Assembly: GCA_015179025.1 (NCBI GenBank)
Contig: WHUX01000064.1
Coordinates: 124,001-188,000, forward strand
Length of the DNA stretch: 64,000 nucleotides
Reading direction: 5' to 3'
Origin: Terfezia claveryi
Taxonomy: Eukaryota; Ascomycota; Pezizomycetes; Pezizales; Pezizaceae
A model generated the notes under the pieces. That model worked only from the letters and a program-made list of their open reading frames with translations. It was not told the DNA's origin and ran no database searches. This document shows, piece by piece, positions 1-11,141 of this stretch; position 1 is the stretch's first letter, and each line of letters starts with the position of its first letter. The translations under genes were made by a program, and so were the position numbers.

Positions 1-570
1 TCTCTATCTTCACTAAAGATGCGAGATTTCGAGAAGTCTCTGATGTATCTATAATAGTATAGTGGTGGGAAATTCAGTATGAGCTGGTATGAATACATAT
101 ATGCACATATGTAAGAAACGTACACAAACCCCATTGTTCTTTGCTATATTTTTCAAAAGCGAACTACGGTTGACGCCAAGCTTAGCTAGAAAATTTGCGG
201 TGGGGGGATCCCCTGGGGTGCAGATAAGCTAAGAATAGGGGATTCGCAACGATCCCCTCATTCTTAGCTTATGTGACCCCTGCATGCCACAGGTGTTAGA
301 GTTTGATATTTTAGATACTCCAACTGCTCGGTAAACCACAGTTCACCAGGCATCTATAACTACCGGTATTGCGAAAACTTCTACTCTAATTGTTGTTGCG
401 GATACTTTAAGAATAATCTGAATTGCTTAATTTATTAACATATGAAAGATCAACAGATCATGACTATATTGCTCTAGCTGAACCAAATTTGAATGTTAGA
501 GGGGGGTCTAATCGACTGGGAAATCAATGAATCTGTTGCAGTCGCTGGGAAATTATCAATTCTTTTTTTT
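1..570. other. no gene; left edge of repeat-rich region
   Basis: No coding sequence is recognisable here. The stretch is AT-rich and lies beyond the last readable part of the Copia relic. Its only notable structure is the fold-back listed separately. Confidence 0.5.
212..288. repeat. fold-back inverted repeat
   Basis: The arm ATAAGCTAAGAATAGGGGAT (from about 224) is followed, after a loop of about 6 nt, by its near-perfect reverse complement starting at 251 (GATCCCCTCATTCTTAGC and on). One base bulges in the stem, and pairing continues weakly outward through the GGGGTGCAG / TGACCCCTGCA flanks. It could form a hairpin of about 30 bp. No coding or tRNA function is visible. Confidence 0.6.
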
Positions 571-837
571 CTAGTAAATCAGTACTTTATCAATACACAA
601 AATTGAGTAATTATTTAAATTGCCCGCGGCCGGCACAGTGGGTATGCCGCCCGTGGGCGGCACATGAGCACCAAGCGAAGCCTGCAGGATAGTAGTTGTG
701 ATATCCTGTTCGAGTTTTACCTCCAGCGTTCCATCTTGGCCTATGAGATAGTAGTCATTTAGCGAGTCAAGTTTGCGCCAGGAAATCGAGTTTGCATTAT
801 TCCAGTCGGGGGTATATAACATATCATCAAGAACAAA

Positions 838-1370
838 TTTTTTTTTTTTTTTTTTTTTTTTTTAAATACTTGTTACTCCTATGCGGCCCCGTCAGGGGGG
901 CCATGAGGAGCCACCCGGAAACCCGGGTGGATCCAGGAGTGAGGCAAGTTAATCTGCCAGACCTGCGCGAGATAAATACACACATAACTAATACGGGACG
1001 GGGCCCCATGCTGTCATTAACGGACGAGCCGATTACCCGAGGGTCCTGACTGTGCCTCGGCCGAGGACTGAACTCGTGAAACTCATGGGAAATAAATGAA
1101 ACTCGTGAAAAGATGAAGACCGAACAAAGAATGAAACTAAAAACTTGTGAAAAATGAGTAATTAGGTGAGCTCGTGATAGATTGCCTTGAAGAAGGCCTC
1201 CGTTGCCTCGTAGGACTCCTATCCCTCCTTTCTCCAATCCGCCTTGTCTAGTTCCTCCCAGCTCCTCCTTTCCCCTAGCAAATCTGTTCTAATGCGTCCG
1301 AATCGAGGGCACTCGAAGGCGATATGATCTCCTGTCTGCGTTGGGGCTCCGCATTCGCATTCCTTGGAGG
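838..1370 (-). mobile_element. 5'-truncated Tad-like LINE, inserted in the Copia relic
   Basis: Flanked by a perfect 12-bp target duplication ATCAAGAACAAA (826-837 and 1371-1382). On the minus strand it begins inside the C-terminus of a LINE ORF2 with the zinc-finger-like pattern C-x-CG...H..FECPR typical of fungal Tad/I-clade elements (about 1366-1310). An untranslated tail follows, ending GGAGTAACAAGTATTT, then a poly(A) tail seen as 26 T at 838-863. Removing it rejoins the Copia protease frame. It is a classic target-primed insertion product, 533 bp long. Confidence 0.88.
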
Positions 1371-1923
1371 ATCAAGAACAAAGGGGACTTCGAGACCAGC
1401 AATAACCATGGACAACCTAACTGATCCAGCATAGAGACTCCTTAGAGTGCGTCCTCCACCAACTTCAATATCCAGTATGCGTGAGACTAAGTTGGTGATG
1501 CAGGATATGTCAGCTGTAAATGCTCCTAAAGGTGAAGTTGTTGAGCCCACAGTTGAAGCCGCCCCAGTTCCCCAGGTCATTGTCGAAGAGCAAGGATGGG
1601 TTAAGCGACAATTTACTTATTGCTAGCGCAGGTTTAGCTGGTGCAACACTTATAGGTATGTTTTCTTATTTCGATAATAAGCCGTCACATTAATAATAAA
1701 TCCCAGGAGGCGGCATCTCGGTGACAAAAAATGACAAGACCGAGGGCGTGCCAATGGCACGTACTGTCACTAGTGAATCATCCAAATCGGTACATGACAA
1801 ACCTCTTTCATTTAATGGAGATCATATGGTGTGAAGCGCCGGTATCAAGAATCCATACCTGATTTAAGTCTGTATCGTGACCTAAGTAAGCAGAACCTGT
1901 CTGGACAACAAAAGAAGCAGAGA

Positions 1924-1983
1924 TATTTTTTTTTTTAAAAATATTCGTTACTCCTATACGGTCCCAGTAAGGGGAGCATGAGG
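1924..1983 (-). mobile_element. short 3' LINE tail, diverged copy
   Basis: About 60 bp of the same LINE 3' end (GGAGTAACGAATATTT followed by A, read on the minus strand) lies between AAGAAGCAGAGA (1912-1923) and AAGAAGGAGAGA (1984-1995), a 12-bp target duplication with one mismatch. It is more diverged from the other two copies, so it is probably the oldest insertion or a different subfamily. Confidence 0.75.
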
Positions 1984-2049
1984 AAGAAGGAGAGAGAGTG
2001 TGAGCTATGAAAGCAACATCACATTCAACAAATTCACTAGAGTTCGTAT

Positions 2050-2180
2050 TCTGAAAAGCAACTCCAGTTTCGCTAGAGCTCGTGTTCTGAGTAAGGAAAG
2101 CAATGCAAGTTTCGCTAGAGCTCGTGTTCTGAGTAAGGAAAGCAATGCAAGTTTCGCTAGAGCTCGTGTTCTGAGCAAGG
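2050..2180 (-). repeat. 42-bp tandem repeat inside Copia gag/pol
   Basis: Three direct copies of a 42-bp unit (anchors at 2068, 2110 and 2152). On the minus strand they encode 14-residue Ser/Thr-rich repeats of the type TQNTSSSETCIAFL between the zinc knuckle and the protease. The last two units are nearly identical. Confidence 0.85.
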
Positions 2181-2750
2181 TTCGCAACACCTTGATTCGA
2201 GTTCTTCTTGTGATCCTCCAAGCGGTTGCATTGAGTATGGATATGCCCCGCATAGTTGTGACCATTCTTCTTGCACTACGAGCACTCTCCTTTATTGGGG
2301 GGTGCGGTCTTGCATTATCTTGGTGGATTCGGCTTGCGGACAGAGGGGGTCGAGTTCGATTTGCCTTTGGTATTGCGCCTTTGGATAGCATTAAGGGCTT
2401 TGGTGGTACCGACATTGGAAGAACGCATGGAAAGAAGCTGAGCGGTGGCATCTGCGTAGGTAAGGTTGCTTTTGGTGTTGAGATTGTCAACGATGTCGTT
2501 AAGAGAAGAATTGAGAGAAGCAAGGAACATAGCGGTCTTGAAGGTATCATCTTCATAAACTGGCTTGAGCAATTTGGAGAGTACATCGGTTGAGTTTGAA
2601 AACCTGCTGTGTGTCTGCGTCCATAGAGTACCATATTGATGAACATAATCAGGGATGGTATCGTTCTCTGACTGTCTCAGATCATTCATAAGTCGCATTT
2701 GATAGAAGGATGAGATGGTGTTCTGACGGTCGAAGGCATCATGCAGATTA

Positions 2751-2842
2751 TTTTCCACCCGGGTTTCCGGGTGGCTCCTCATGGCCCCCCTGATGGGGCC
2801 GCATAGGAGTAACAAGTATTTAAAAAAAAAAAAAAAAAAAAT
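2751..2842 (+). mobile_element. short 3' LINE tail in opposite orientation
   Basis: It carries the same terminal segment as the 838-1370 element (CCACCCGGGTTTCCGGGTGG ... GGAGTAACAAGTATTT) with a poly(A) tail on the plus strand. The flanks TCATGCAGATTA (2739-2750) and TCATGCAAATTA (2843-2854) form a 12-bp target duplication with one mismatch. It interrupts the Copia gag region. It and the 838-1370 element form a long inverted repeat about 1.9 kb apart. Confidence 0.85.
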
Positions 2843-3400
2843 TCATGCAAATTAGTCCATGCTTAGTTGGCTGCTCGCATTCGCTGATAAGGTATTGCTG
2901 GATACCCAAAAGCGAGTTGAATGTTCTTGACGTTGTTACTCATGGTTGATATATACCTAATCAGGAATGAAGAGGGTGTGGTCAGCAAAACTGGTTTCGG
3001 TGAGGGCAACACAATCGAAGATTTAGAGATATTACTATACGAGAGTGGATTGAAGTTTGAGGGGGCCCGGGGATGGTGGTTATTCGAAGTACAGGGGATC
3101 TAGTGACCGACAGTAGGTTAGCTAAGTACCACGATATAGAAGATTTTGAGCGAAATTGTAGCTTGCATCGTGAGAAGAGTCCTGAAGGTTCTTCATTTCG
3201 AGGGCATCGGCTGCAGCACCAGTCGTGGGGTTTTCCTGCTTGTTTTTGGTTATATCAAGAACTTTCTGATACCTAAGGACATTCTGAATGGTTGATCGCC
3301 ATCTAAGGAAGTTGGACTGGCCAGCTAACTTTTCGAGGTCTTTGAGTGGAACAGAAGGAAGGACGCTCGTGGATGCTTCTGGAGTTTGCGACGACATGAT

Positions 3401-5923
3401 CTGTAGAGATCGGATTATGAGGGGCTGACGATAATTCTTGCGACACTATAGTGGAGGGAAAGAAAGCTCAGAGCGACGGGTCAGCCCGGGCTCAGAACCT
3501 GTGCGAGGTGCCCAGGTTAGATTGAACTTATATTGTCTAGATATTGGGAAAGCGAGGACTTTTAAGTACTCGAGGGCTTGTGCCAACCTGAATCTAAGCT
3601 AGTAAAAAGATATTAGCGAAGATGAAGAACAACATGAAAAACCGCATGCAGCGAGTGCTCTGAACCATGAACAGAGTAGTGATTGCGTGTAATACTGAAA
3701 ACAGCAAATAGCTTGAACGAAGCAAAAGGTTAAGGATACTTAGGTATGCTAGCGACATCAACTACCGGGTAACGGGTGACTGGGCATTTATTTACTATCG
3801 TTTTGTTTACTACTAGAACTACGAGGGTGTTGTGCCAGCCAGACTACTACTAGAAGCAATAACAAATGTCTTAAAATGGTAAAGTGCATTATCCCAGTAT
3901 CAAAAATTTCTTTCATCCACTACATATTGCTATCACGATCAGATATATACACCCTAAAATTCATAATGTCGGCATCTCAATCCTCTGCATTATTTGAATG
4001 GTCGCAAACACTAGAGCGATCCTCTCCTTTTGAATCAACCCATACTTCTACCAACTTGAATTCTTCAATAAGACTCTGAATTTCTGCCCTGGAGAATCGC
4101 AAGTATGCTAGACATTCACTGTCCCCCCAACCTGCTTCACCCAGTGACCAATTCTGCCGTTCGTAGGCAACTGGCGCTCAATATCATAGTGGCTCTCTGC
4201 TTGCGGCACCCTCCGGTCCCTCTTCAGGCTCTGCTGTATCCATAGAATGCAGCAGTAGCACCCCCCCCCCCCAGCCCAAGCAGTACTACCAGCTCACCTT
4301 CGAATTCCATGACGTAGAGTTGTCGTGATGACTAAAAATGTTATTATTCTGTATACCGGGTTGTGAAATCCACTTTTCTGGTACTACTAATGCTAGCGCG
4401 TACAAGGTGGAAAAATCCCTCTCCTGTTTATTATTGATGCACTAACTATAGCAATAAACTAATTCAAATAGAAAGATCATATTATGATTATGAAAGAAAC
4501 AGAGGATAAACTAACCAGACTAAGGATATAGTACTTAGGTAAGTAGATACTGAGAAGGTGGAACCGTGGGTGCTGGTGTTGGACTATACATGTCGGTAGG
4601 AGAGCTTGATGGGTTTTCTCTTTGCTATGGCGCCTCATGATTCGCTACGTGTGGTGGGTGATAATGTAAGTATGATATTGTACATCATCAGCAAGGCCGG
4701 TGCCTCAGTATTCGCCTTTGAAGCTACATGCAAACCGATACAAAATACATAGAGACCATGACCAATCATTAGTGAAGCTGACTGTGATATATCGAGATTT
4801 AATTCATTTATTATGCGTGCATATGCTGAAGCTCGGGGTAGTTAATGTAGCAGCAACCTGTGCAGAGTAAACTCAGGGTAACTAGTTTGAAGAGCTTTAC
4901 TTTATACATATAACATACATCTAAAGAAAAAAACCTATTAGTTACTGTATGTAGATTCCCTCCAAACACAGTATTGATATATCTTACTATAGGAACCATA
5001 TTCGCGCCGTTATTACCTTGGGATCGCATCGCGTCGTACAACGCTCGACTCATGCCCAATATCAGCGCCATATTGCTACATATGATAGGCAGATATATAA
5101 GTATTAGCTAGGTACGTTTCCTAGCTTTGTGAGTGAGGTTTTGTATGTAGCGTTGCTCGATGGTATGGTTCGGAAGGCTGTCTAATAACCCTATCGCGGT
5201 TGGTGACGCTGAAATTTTAGATTTGCTTCTAAAAAACCTAAGTGTATCTCAATACCCATTCACCATTTGAAAAGTATAGTATTGTCAATATACAACCTTG
5301 ACACACAAAGATATACCATAATCAAACATACCATAGATCCAATCACTAGGCGTCAAGCGCGTGTGCCTTCAGTTGAGGGTAAACGATCGCAGCCAAGTAT
5401 CTATAAGAAAGGTAAATCTACAAATCATTTGGCTCAAAAACTGGCTGGGATAAACACTACACCATACAACTCATCTGAGGCTCTAGGAAATAATGTGTCT
5501 ATAAACGAATTAGAACTACATACTTGCTCTTCAAGTCTGTATAAAGCAAGTTCTTCACTCAGGTATAGAGTACAAGTTTGTAGATTCTAAAAGTTGTTTT
5601 ACAAGTGGCTGGATTTCAAGAAATCTACCTAGGTAGAAATATGTTACGTTTGGTATCGATATCCCTCCCCCTACCCACCTTAAACAAGCCCTCCCTACAT
5701 AAGTATCAAGTAAACCAAAGCATCTCCCCATCAAGAAACCACAACAAAAGTAAAAGTAAAAATAAAGAGAAAGAAAAAAAAAATCTAGTAAAAACACAAA
5801 CAACATGGAAATGACATTGTAAAATAAATGCAGAGGTATTACTATTAGTTTTTCTTTTCTTTTTTTTTTTTTTGCCTATAAGACAGGTGCAGGTGCATAT
5901 ACAATTTTTGCCGCTGTGAATCA
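3401..5923. other. no gene; probable Copia leader/LTR remnant and AT-rich spacer
   Basis: 3401-3870 lies upstream of the Copia gag start and may be its leader and LTR; two related stretches (TGGCACAA..CCCTCG) occur on the minus strand, but no LTR pair can be demonstrated. 4261-4272 is a C homopolymer. The remainder up to the CWC2 stop is AT-rich without a credible reading frame. One TCAGGGTAA motif lies at 4872-4881. Confidence 0.5.
4872..4881 (+). promoter_or_regulatory. CTCAGGGTAA motif copy
   Basis: One of the recurring TTCAGGGTAA-type sites. It lies in spacer, about 1 kb beyond the 3' end of CWC2. Confidence 0.4.
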
Positions 5924-7241
5924 CTAATCGCTCTCATTATCATCATCACTTCCATACTCCACCAGCAGCCCTTTAGGTGCAGCGGATCCCTCCTCTTTCG
6001 AGACAATATTCACTCTACCATCTTTACTCGCCTCCGAATACCTCTTCAGTGCCTCTAGTGTCGTCTCACTTAATATGCCCCCTTCCGAAGATTCCGGTTC
6101 TACTGGCTTCCCTTCCTCGTCACTATATCCCTCCGTCAAGTACTGAACTTCCCCCCACTTCGATGTCGGCGCCGCTGCCGCCGCCTGCTGAGCCTGTCCC
6201 CTCGCATACCACACCTCCTCCGGGGCCTCATACCCAGCCAACCCAAAACTTCCCTCAACCCTTCTCCTTTTCACACTCTCCCTATCCTTGCCCTCAACCT
6301 CCTTCACAAACTCCTCCGGCAACGCCGCTCTAATCGCCGCGGCCGCCTGCTCCTCCACCCTGCGCTTATCCCTCGCCTGGGCCATGGGATTCGGGTCCAC
6401 CGTCGCCCAGCGCACATTTAATATCTCATTATGGTCCAGACTCTGATGTGCCATTGCCTCCTTTGCAAACTGCGCATTCGCCTCATTCGTATACGTAACA
6501 AAGCCCACCCCCCTCGAATTCAACACTCTAATTCTCTCAATCTGGCCCCACTCGGCAAAGTGTCTTGCCACAATCTCCTCGATCTCCTCAGAGACATGGA
6601 TGCGCCCGATGTAGAGCGTGTGGTTCTGCCGCATGAAGCTTCCCACGCCACCCATGTCGTCGCGGTAGTCGCTGTGCTTGTCGCGGCCGAAGCAGTCAAC
6701 GTTGGGATTGAACAGGTCCGTGACGGTGGGAAGGCGGTGGAGGTATTCGCATTCGTGTCCACGGGGGCACAGGCCCCGTGCAAAGAAGAGGCAGAAGAAC
6801 GACCCGGGGATTCGGTCAGCCCGTGTGTATCCCGAGTCGCGACTGATGGAGCACCGGCCGAGGGCGGGGGATTTGGAAATATACTTGTCTTCGCGGTCGC
6901 CACCGGACCATTTGTTGTACCAGATATTGAAGATGGTGCCCGTTTGTGGGGGGGGGAGGCCACCCTTCCATGTGGCGGGGTCGACCTGGGAGAAAGTATG
7001 TTAGCACAGTGGAGATGGACAGGAGTGGTGAGGTGAATTTGGTGCAGCGTACCTGAGGCCGAGCAGGTCTTCGCTTCTTCTTTACCGTCCTTCTCTGCCC
7101 GCTCTTTTCTGCTCCGACAGCAGCGAGCGCCTCGTCCCCTATTGTCGCCAGGGCCGTGTCGGGGATTGCATCGGCAACCGCGTCGATGATGGCGGAGGTA
7201 CCGGAGGTGGCAAGGTTGGGGGGAGAAGGTGTTGTCGCCAT
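5924..7241 (-). CDS. CWC2: Pre-mRNA-splicing factor Cwc2
   Basis: Two exons, 7241-7053 and 6985-5924, with a 67-bp intron (GTACGC...CCCAG), give 416 residues. Cwc2 belongs to the Prp19 (NineTeen) complex and contacts U6 snRNA near the spliceosome active site. In order: an Ala-rich N-terminus; the torus region with a CCCH zinc finger (C-x7-C-x5-C-x3-H, around FARGLCPRGHECEYLH); an RRM with RNP2 HTLYIGRI and RNP1 GVGFVTY; then a charged, variable tail ending in an acidic patch. The start is the first ATG of the frame that joins correctly after splicing. It is divergent from RBG2 with 353 bp between start codons. Length and domain order match fungal orthologues. Confidence 0.95.
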
Positions 7242-7594
7242 GCTGCCGCAGAGTGTAAGACTATAGGGGCACCTTTGTCCTTTTTGTAGATTCCCTCCTT
7301 CTCCTCCTTCTCGTTCGCTGATTGTCGGCGTATGGAGATGTGGGGCGTGAGCAACAGTCTCAGAAAAACACTAGACGTTTTTTTTTTTTGGTGTTTGGAA
7401 AGGAAGCTGTAGCGCAGGGCCAAGCTGCATGTGGGAAGGCGCCCGCAGAGCCGCATGGCCCCTCCGAACGATCGATCACGGAGAGATTCTGCAGGCAGCT
7501 CCCCATACCCGCACGACGAGGCAGCACAGGATCCCAGACAGAGCGTATACAGACAGAGGCAGAGCTGCTTGGAGTACCAGAGCCATCAGCCATC
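7242..7594. promoter_or_regulatory. divergent promoter CWC2 / RBG2
   Basis: A 353-bp interval between the two start codons must hold both promoters. It contains a T-run (7379-7389) and no obvious TATA box. No TTCAGGGTAA motif is seen in it. Confidence 0.6.
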
Positions 7595-9059
7595 ATGGGT
7601 GTCTCGGAGAAGATCAAGGTGCGTCGTGTGCAGCCCCGGAGACAGACAGCCCAGGCGGGGCAGGCAAGAGCAGCTGGCTGACATGCCTCCGTCGATGCAG
7701 GAGATTGAGGAGGAGATGAAAAGGACGCAGAAGAATAAAGCCACAGGTTCGCCCCGGCCCCGCTGAGAGAGTACGTGGCGGCTGCTAACCGGTCGAGCTC
7801 GAGGATAGAATACCACCTGGGTCTATTGAAAGGGTACATCCGCTACCCCAGATCCCACTTGCCCACTTGCCCACTTGCCCAATGGTCCTAATCCCTCTCC
7901 CCGGTCTCCAGAAAACTCGCCCGTCTTCGCGCGCAGCTCCTCGAACCCACCACTACCGGTGCCGGCACCGGCGCCGGTTTCGACGTCTCTAAATCCGGAG
8001 GTAACCTTATTCCCCCCATTCTCCCCAAACTATGCTAAGCCAGTCGACTAACCCTCTCCCAGACGCCAGAATCGCCCTCGTCGGCTTTCCCTCCGTCGGG
8101 AAATCCACCCTCCTCTCGAAAATCACCAAAACCAAGTCTGAAGTCGCCGCCTACAGCTTCACCACCCTCACCGCCATCCCGGGCGTCCTCGAGTACGGCG
8201 GTGCCGAGATCCAAATCCTCGATTTACCCGGAATCATCGAGGGGGCGTCGGAAGGAAAAGGTCGTGGTCGCCAAGTCATTTCCGCTGCAAAAGTATCCCT
8301 CCCTCCCCCAAATCCGAGTTCAGGGTAATGTTAGTATATGCACCAGAAACTAGATGCTAACGTTTCCTATAGACCTCTGACCTAATCATGATGGTTCTCG
8401 ACGCGACGAAAAAAGCAGAACAACGTGCCCTCCTCGAAGCCGAACTCGAAGCCGTCGGAATCCGCCTCAACCGCACCCCACCCAACATCTACCTCAAAGC
8501 GAAAAAAGCCGGCGGCATGAAAATCACATTCACCTCTCCTCCCCTGCACCTGTCGGAGAAACTTATCTCGTCCATCCTCCGCGACTACAAACTTCTCAAC
8601 TGCGAGGTCCTCGTCCGCGACGAAGCCGCCACCGTGGATGACTTTATAGACGTGATTATGAAAGACCACAGAAAGTACATCAAGTGCTTATACGTCTACA
8701 ACAAAATCGACTGCATCTCCCTCGAACATCTCGACTCGCTGGCGCGAGAGCCGCATACAGCCGTGATGAGCTGTGAGCTGGATCTAGGTGTGATGGATGT
8801 GGTTGATCGGGCGTGGGAGGAGTTGGCGTTGCTAAGGGTGTATACGAAGAGGAAGGGCGTTCAGCCGGATTTTAGTGAGGCGTTGATTGTCCGGGGGGGG
8901 AGCACAGTCGGCGATGTCTGTGACCAGGTGCATAGGAGTTTGAAGGAGAGCTTTAGGTATGCGCTGGTATGGGGGAGGAGTGCTGTGCATGTGCCGCAGA
9001 GAGTGGGGCTTGGGCATTCGGTGTGTGATGAGGATGTTATCAGTATTGTGACGAAGTAA
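7595..9059 (+). CDS. RBG2: DRG-family GTPase Rbg2 (DRG2 orthologue)
   Basis: Six exons (7595-7618, 7701-7746, 7809-7833, 7912-8000, 8063-8292, 8373-9059) give 366 residues, the usual DRG2 length. DRG/Rbg GTPases bind ribosomes with a DFRP partner (Gir2 for Rbg2) and help translation under stress. Visible: N-terminal helix MGVSEKIK..., G1 GFPSVGKS, G3 DLPGIIEG followed by the diagnostic [10 protein letters not shown]4 NKID, and a C-terminal TGS domain ending [20 protein letters not shown] and [14 protein letters not shown] favour DRG2/Rbg2 over DRG1/Rbg1. The first three exons are only 24, 46 and 25 nt. Intron 5 (8293-8372) holds a TTCAGGGTAA motif at 8319. All junctions keep phase. Confidence 0.95.
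8319..8328 (+). promoter_or_regulatory. TTCAGGGTAA motif copy inside RBG2 intron 5
   Basis: Exact 10-mer, the only copy found within a gene body; it is in an intron, not an exon. Confidence 0.35.
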
Positions 9060-11141
9060 GCTGTTTTCGACTTTTTTTGTGTATGCGGGGCGAATAAAGA
9101 GATTACAGGATCACAGTGGGCATTTTTGCGAGCAAAGAACCTCTGCCAGTTGTTTTTCAAATATCCCACAGGGAGAGGACAGGGATATAGAAATTGTTGA
9201 AGAAATTGAAATTGACCTCTAGTTCTCACGATTATACGTTTTACCTTCGGACGTACTTGAGCACAACTCGTCCGACCATTTCTTGTAGTGCGTGATTCCT
9301 CCACCTCCATTCCGCAGGCAAAATAGCCCACTCCACTCAATACAAGTAAAAAATATTTTACACCTAAACTTGACCTACTGTATGTAGGCATATATGTGTG
9401 GTCTGTCTCGAATCACCAACACTATTGATTGTGTGTGTGTAGACAGACGTAGACAGAGAAGGGAAGTAGGTTTCGTACTGCAATCTCTGGGTACGAGGAG
9501 GCAAAGATTTTGTCTTGCGAGGAAGAACTTCTTAGCAACTCCAGAGGAAGCACATATAAAAAATGAGTATTTGCTAAAGTGATCTTTGATAGGCAGAATC
9601 CAATAATTATCTGCATGCGGTGTGTCGCTAAAGAGATCTTGCAAAGCTTTCAGCAACCAAACTACTCATAATTAATAACGCTGTAGAGACTCGTTCTAAG
9701 AGAAATTTACTTCTCTATTTAAGATTAGCCTTGAATCTTCCCCATGCATTATAGTAAGTCGTGGAGATAGTTTCCACACTTGCTTTTCTATCTATATATA
9801 TATATATATAAACGGACCATTTGCTACCTCATGGTTGTATGATAATGCATCACGTTGTTTTGGCCTCTTTATCGTTTCTTAAAACAGAGTGTCATGGGCA
9901 CCTTTGAATCCATGAGAAAGGTTAAGAAGCATTTATATTCAAGATATTCATCTTCATTAAAGTGCGGATTTTCTATAGATTGTAGCAAAGCTACTAACTA
10001 CTTAACGTATCAAATTTGCCTCCAACTGGGATTCGAACTTGGGCCCTCAAAATAAGGGACCAGAACTGACTACATACTATACATACTGCAAATATGTACA
10101 TATATTATGCAGTTGGAATCTACATAACCAAAATGCTGAGTATGTACTGAGGTAGATTATGCAGTTGAACGATTTCGCAACGTAATAAATCTGATGAGAT
10201 ATATAACACGCCCTCCCAAGGCATACTTAACATACCATACCATACCATACCATACCATACGTACCATAAGGATGCAAATGTGAACCCTTCAGGCAGTGCC
10301 AGAGCAGACTCAATGCGAACCAAAATCGGATCCATATTGACATATTTTCAAGACATATTTTCAAGACATATTTTCAAAAATGACAAATAAATGAAACTTC
10401 AAACTGGGACAGCGCCATAATAACAATTGTGTACCTAGAATCCCCCTACTACGTGTACGTACATACATGCTGCAATTGGACGGTACCTTTCCTTTGGGTA
10501 CATTTATAGCTGAGCAGTGAGAGATGCCTTTTGCGTGCATAACTGATGTTTCGAGATTTGATGTACATATGTGGTGAATTCATCCAATTAATCAGCTGCA
10601 AAAAATAATCGCCAAATCATTCATGAGCAATGCGCGAAAATCAAATAGAATGAGAAGCAGCTGAAATTCATGTACGGTAGCCAAAGAGATCGTCAGAGGC
10701 CCACATCAAAAACATCAAGGGTTTTATCTCTGTATGAGGCTTTCATCTTTTCTAGAAGGCCCTGCCCCGCAACCCTTTTCGCTCCCCGACTCGGCTGGCG
10801 GATTTCTGGCCAGTCGCCATCAGCTAAGCAGCTTAGTTTCACACATTCCTACTGTACTCCTAAACTCATCGCCAGCTCACCCTCGCCATTGAATACTTAC
10901 CTGATCACCATTTCTCCTCCTTCTATTGTTTCAACATCCTAGTTTCCCTAGTAAAGCGTTAATATTAGCTGCCAGTATAATTACCTTGGCCTCGTCCTCG
11001 GGCTTCAGACTGCCTAGACGCGTCGTTGTTTGCTTCTTGGGCTGGATTCAGGCTTCGTTTACACATACTTAATCATAAGTAGCTAAACCCAAAGGTACCC
11101 CAAATTCACACGTCGCTTTCCCGCCCGTGACGACTCCAAAC
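9060..11141. other. intergenic spacer RBG2-PEX13
   Basis: No credible gene in 2.1 kb. It holds microsatellites: TA repeats near 9793-9812, CATAC repeats at about 10225-10260, and an imperfect 15-bp tandem (ACATATTTTCAAG type) at about 10338-10377. A decayed tRNA-like B box (AGTTCGAATCC, minus strand) lies near 10030. The last 300 bp before PEX13 should hold its promoter. Confidence 0.5.
10225..10260. repeat. CATAC pentanucleotide microsatellite
   Basis: About six tandem CATAC units, flanked by degenerate copies. Confidence 0.8.

Larger units (their letters stand above)
571..3400 (-). mobile_element. Ty1/Copia retrotransposon relic (gag to protease)
   Basis: Minus-strand reading gives, in order: a gag N-terminus at 3397-3122 (KLAGQSNFLRWRSTIQNVLRY), a UBN2-type gag domain at about 2750-2315, a CCHC zinc knuckle with an in-frame stop near 2270-2225, then the aspartic protease motif WILDTGASHHM near 1815. 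Downstream protease sequence (GSVRLSM, then DMLYTPDWNN) is read at about 1580-1383 and, after the nested LINE, at 822-571. Integrase, reverse transcriptase and RNase H are absent, and no LTR pair was recognised, although 3420-3860 may hold the 5' LTR and leader. Stops, frameshifts and three nested LINE tails show it is dead. The family call is firm; the outer borders are approximate. Confidence 0.85.

Noticed and set aside
5267..5590. 107-codon plus-strand frame whose start resembles the frame at 25284-25048 (both M-x-SIV-x-SIY)
   Set aside because: The similarity covers only about nine codons in AT-rich DNA and does not extend; no family recognised.
9793..9812. possible regulatory TA-rich element
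   Set aside because: Simple TA microsatellite.
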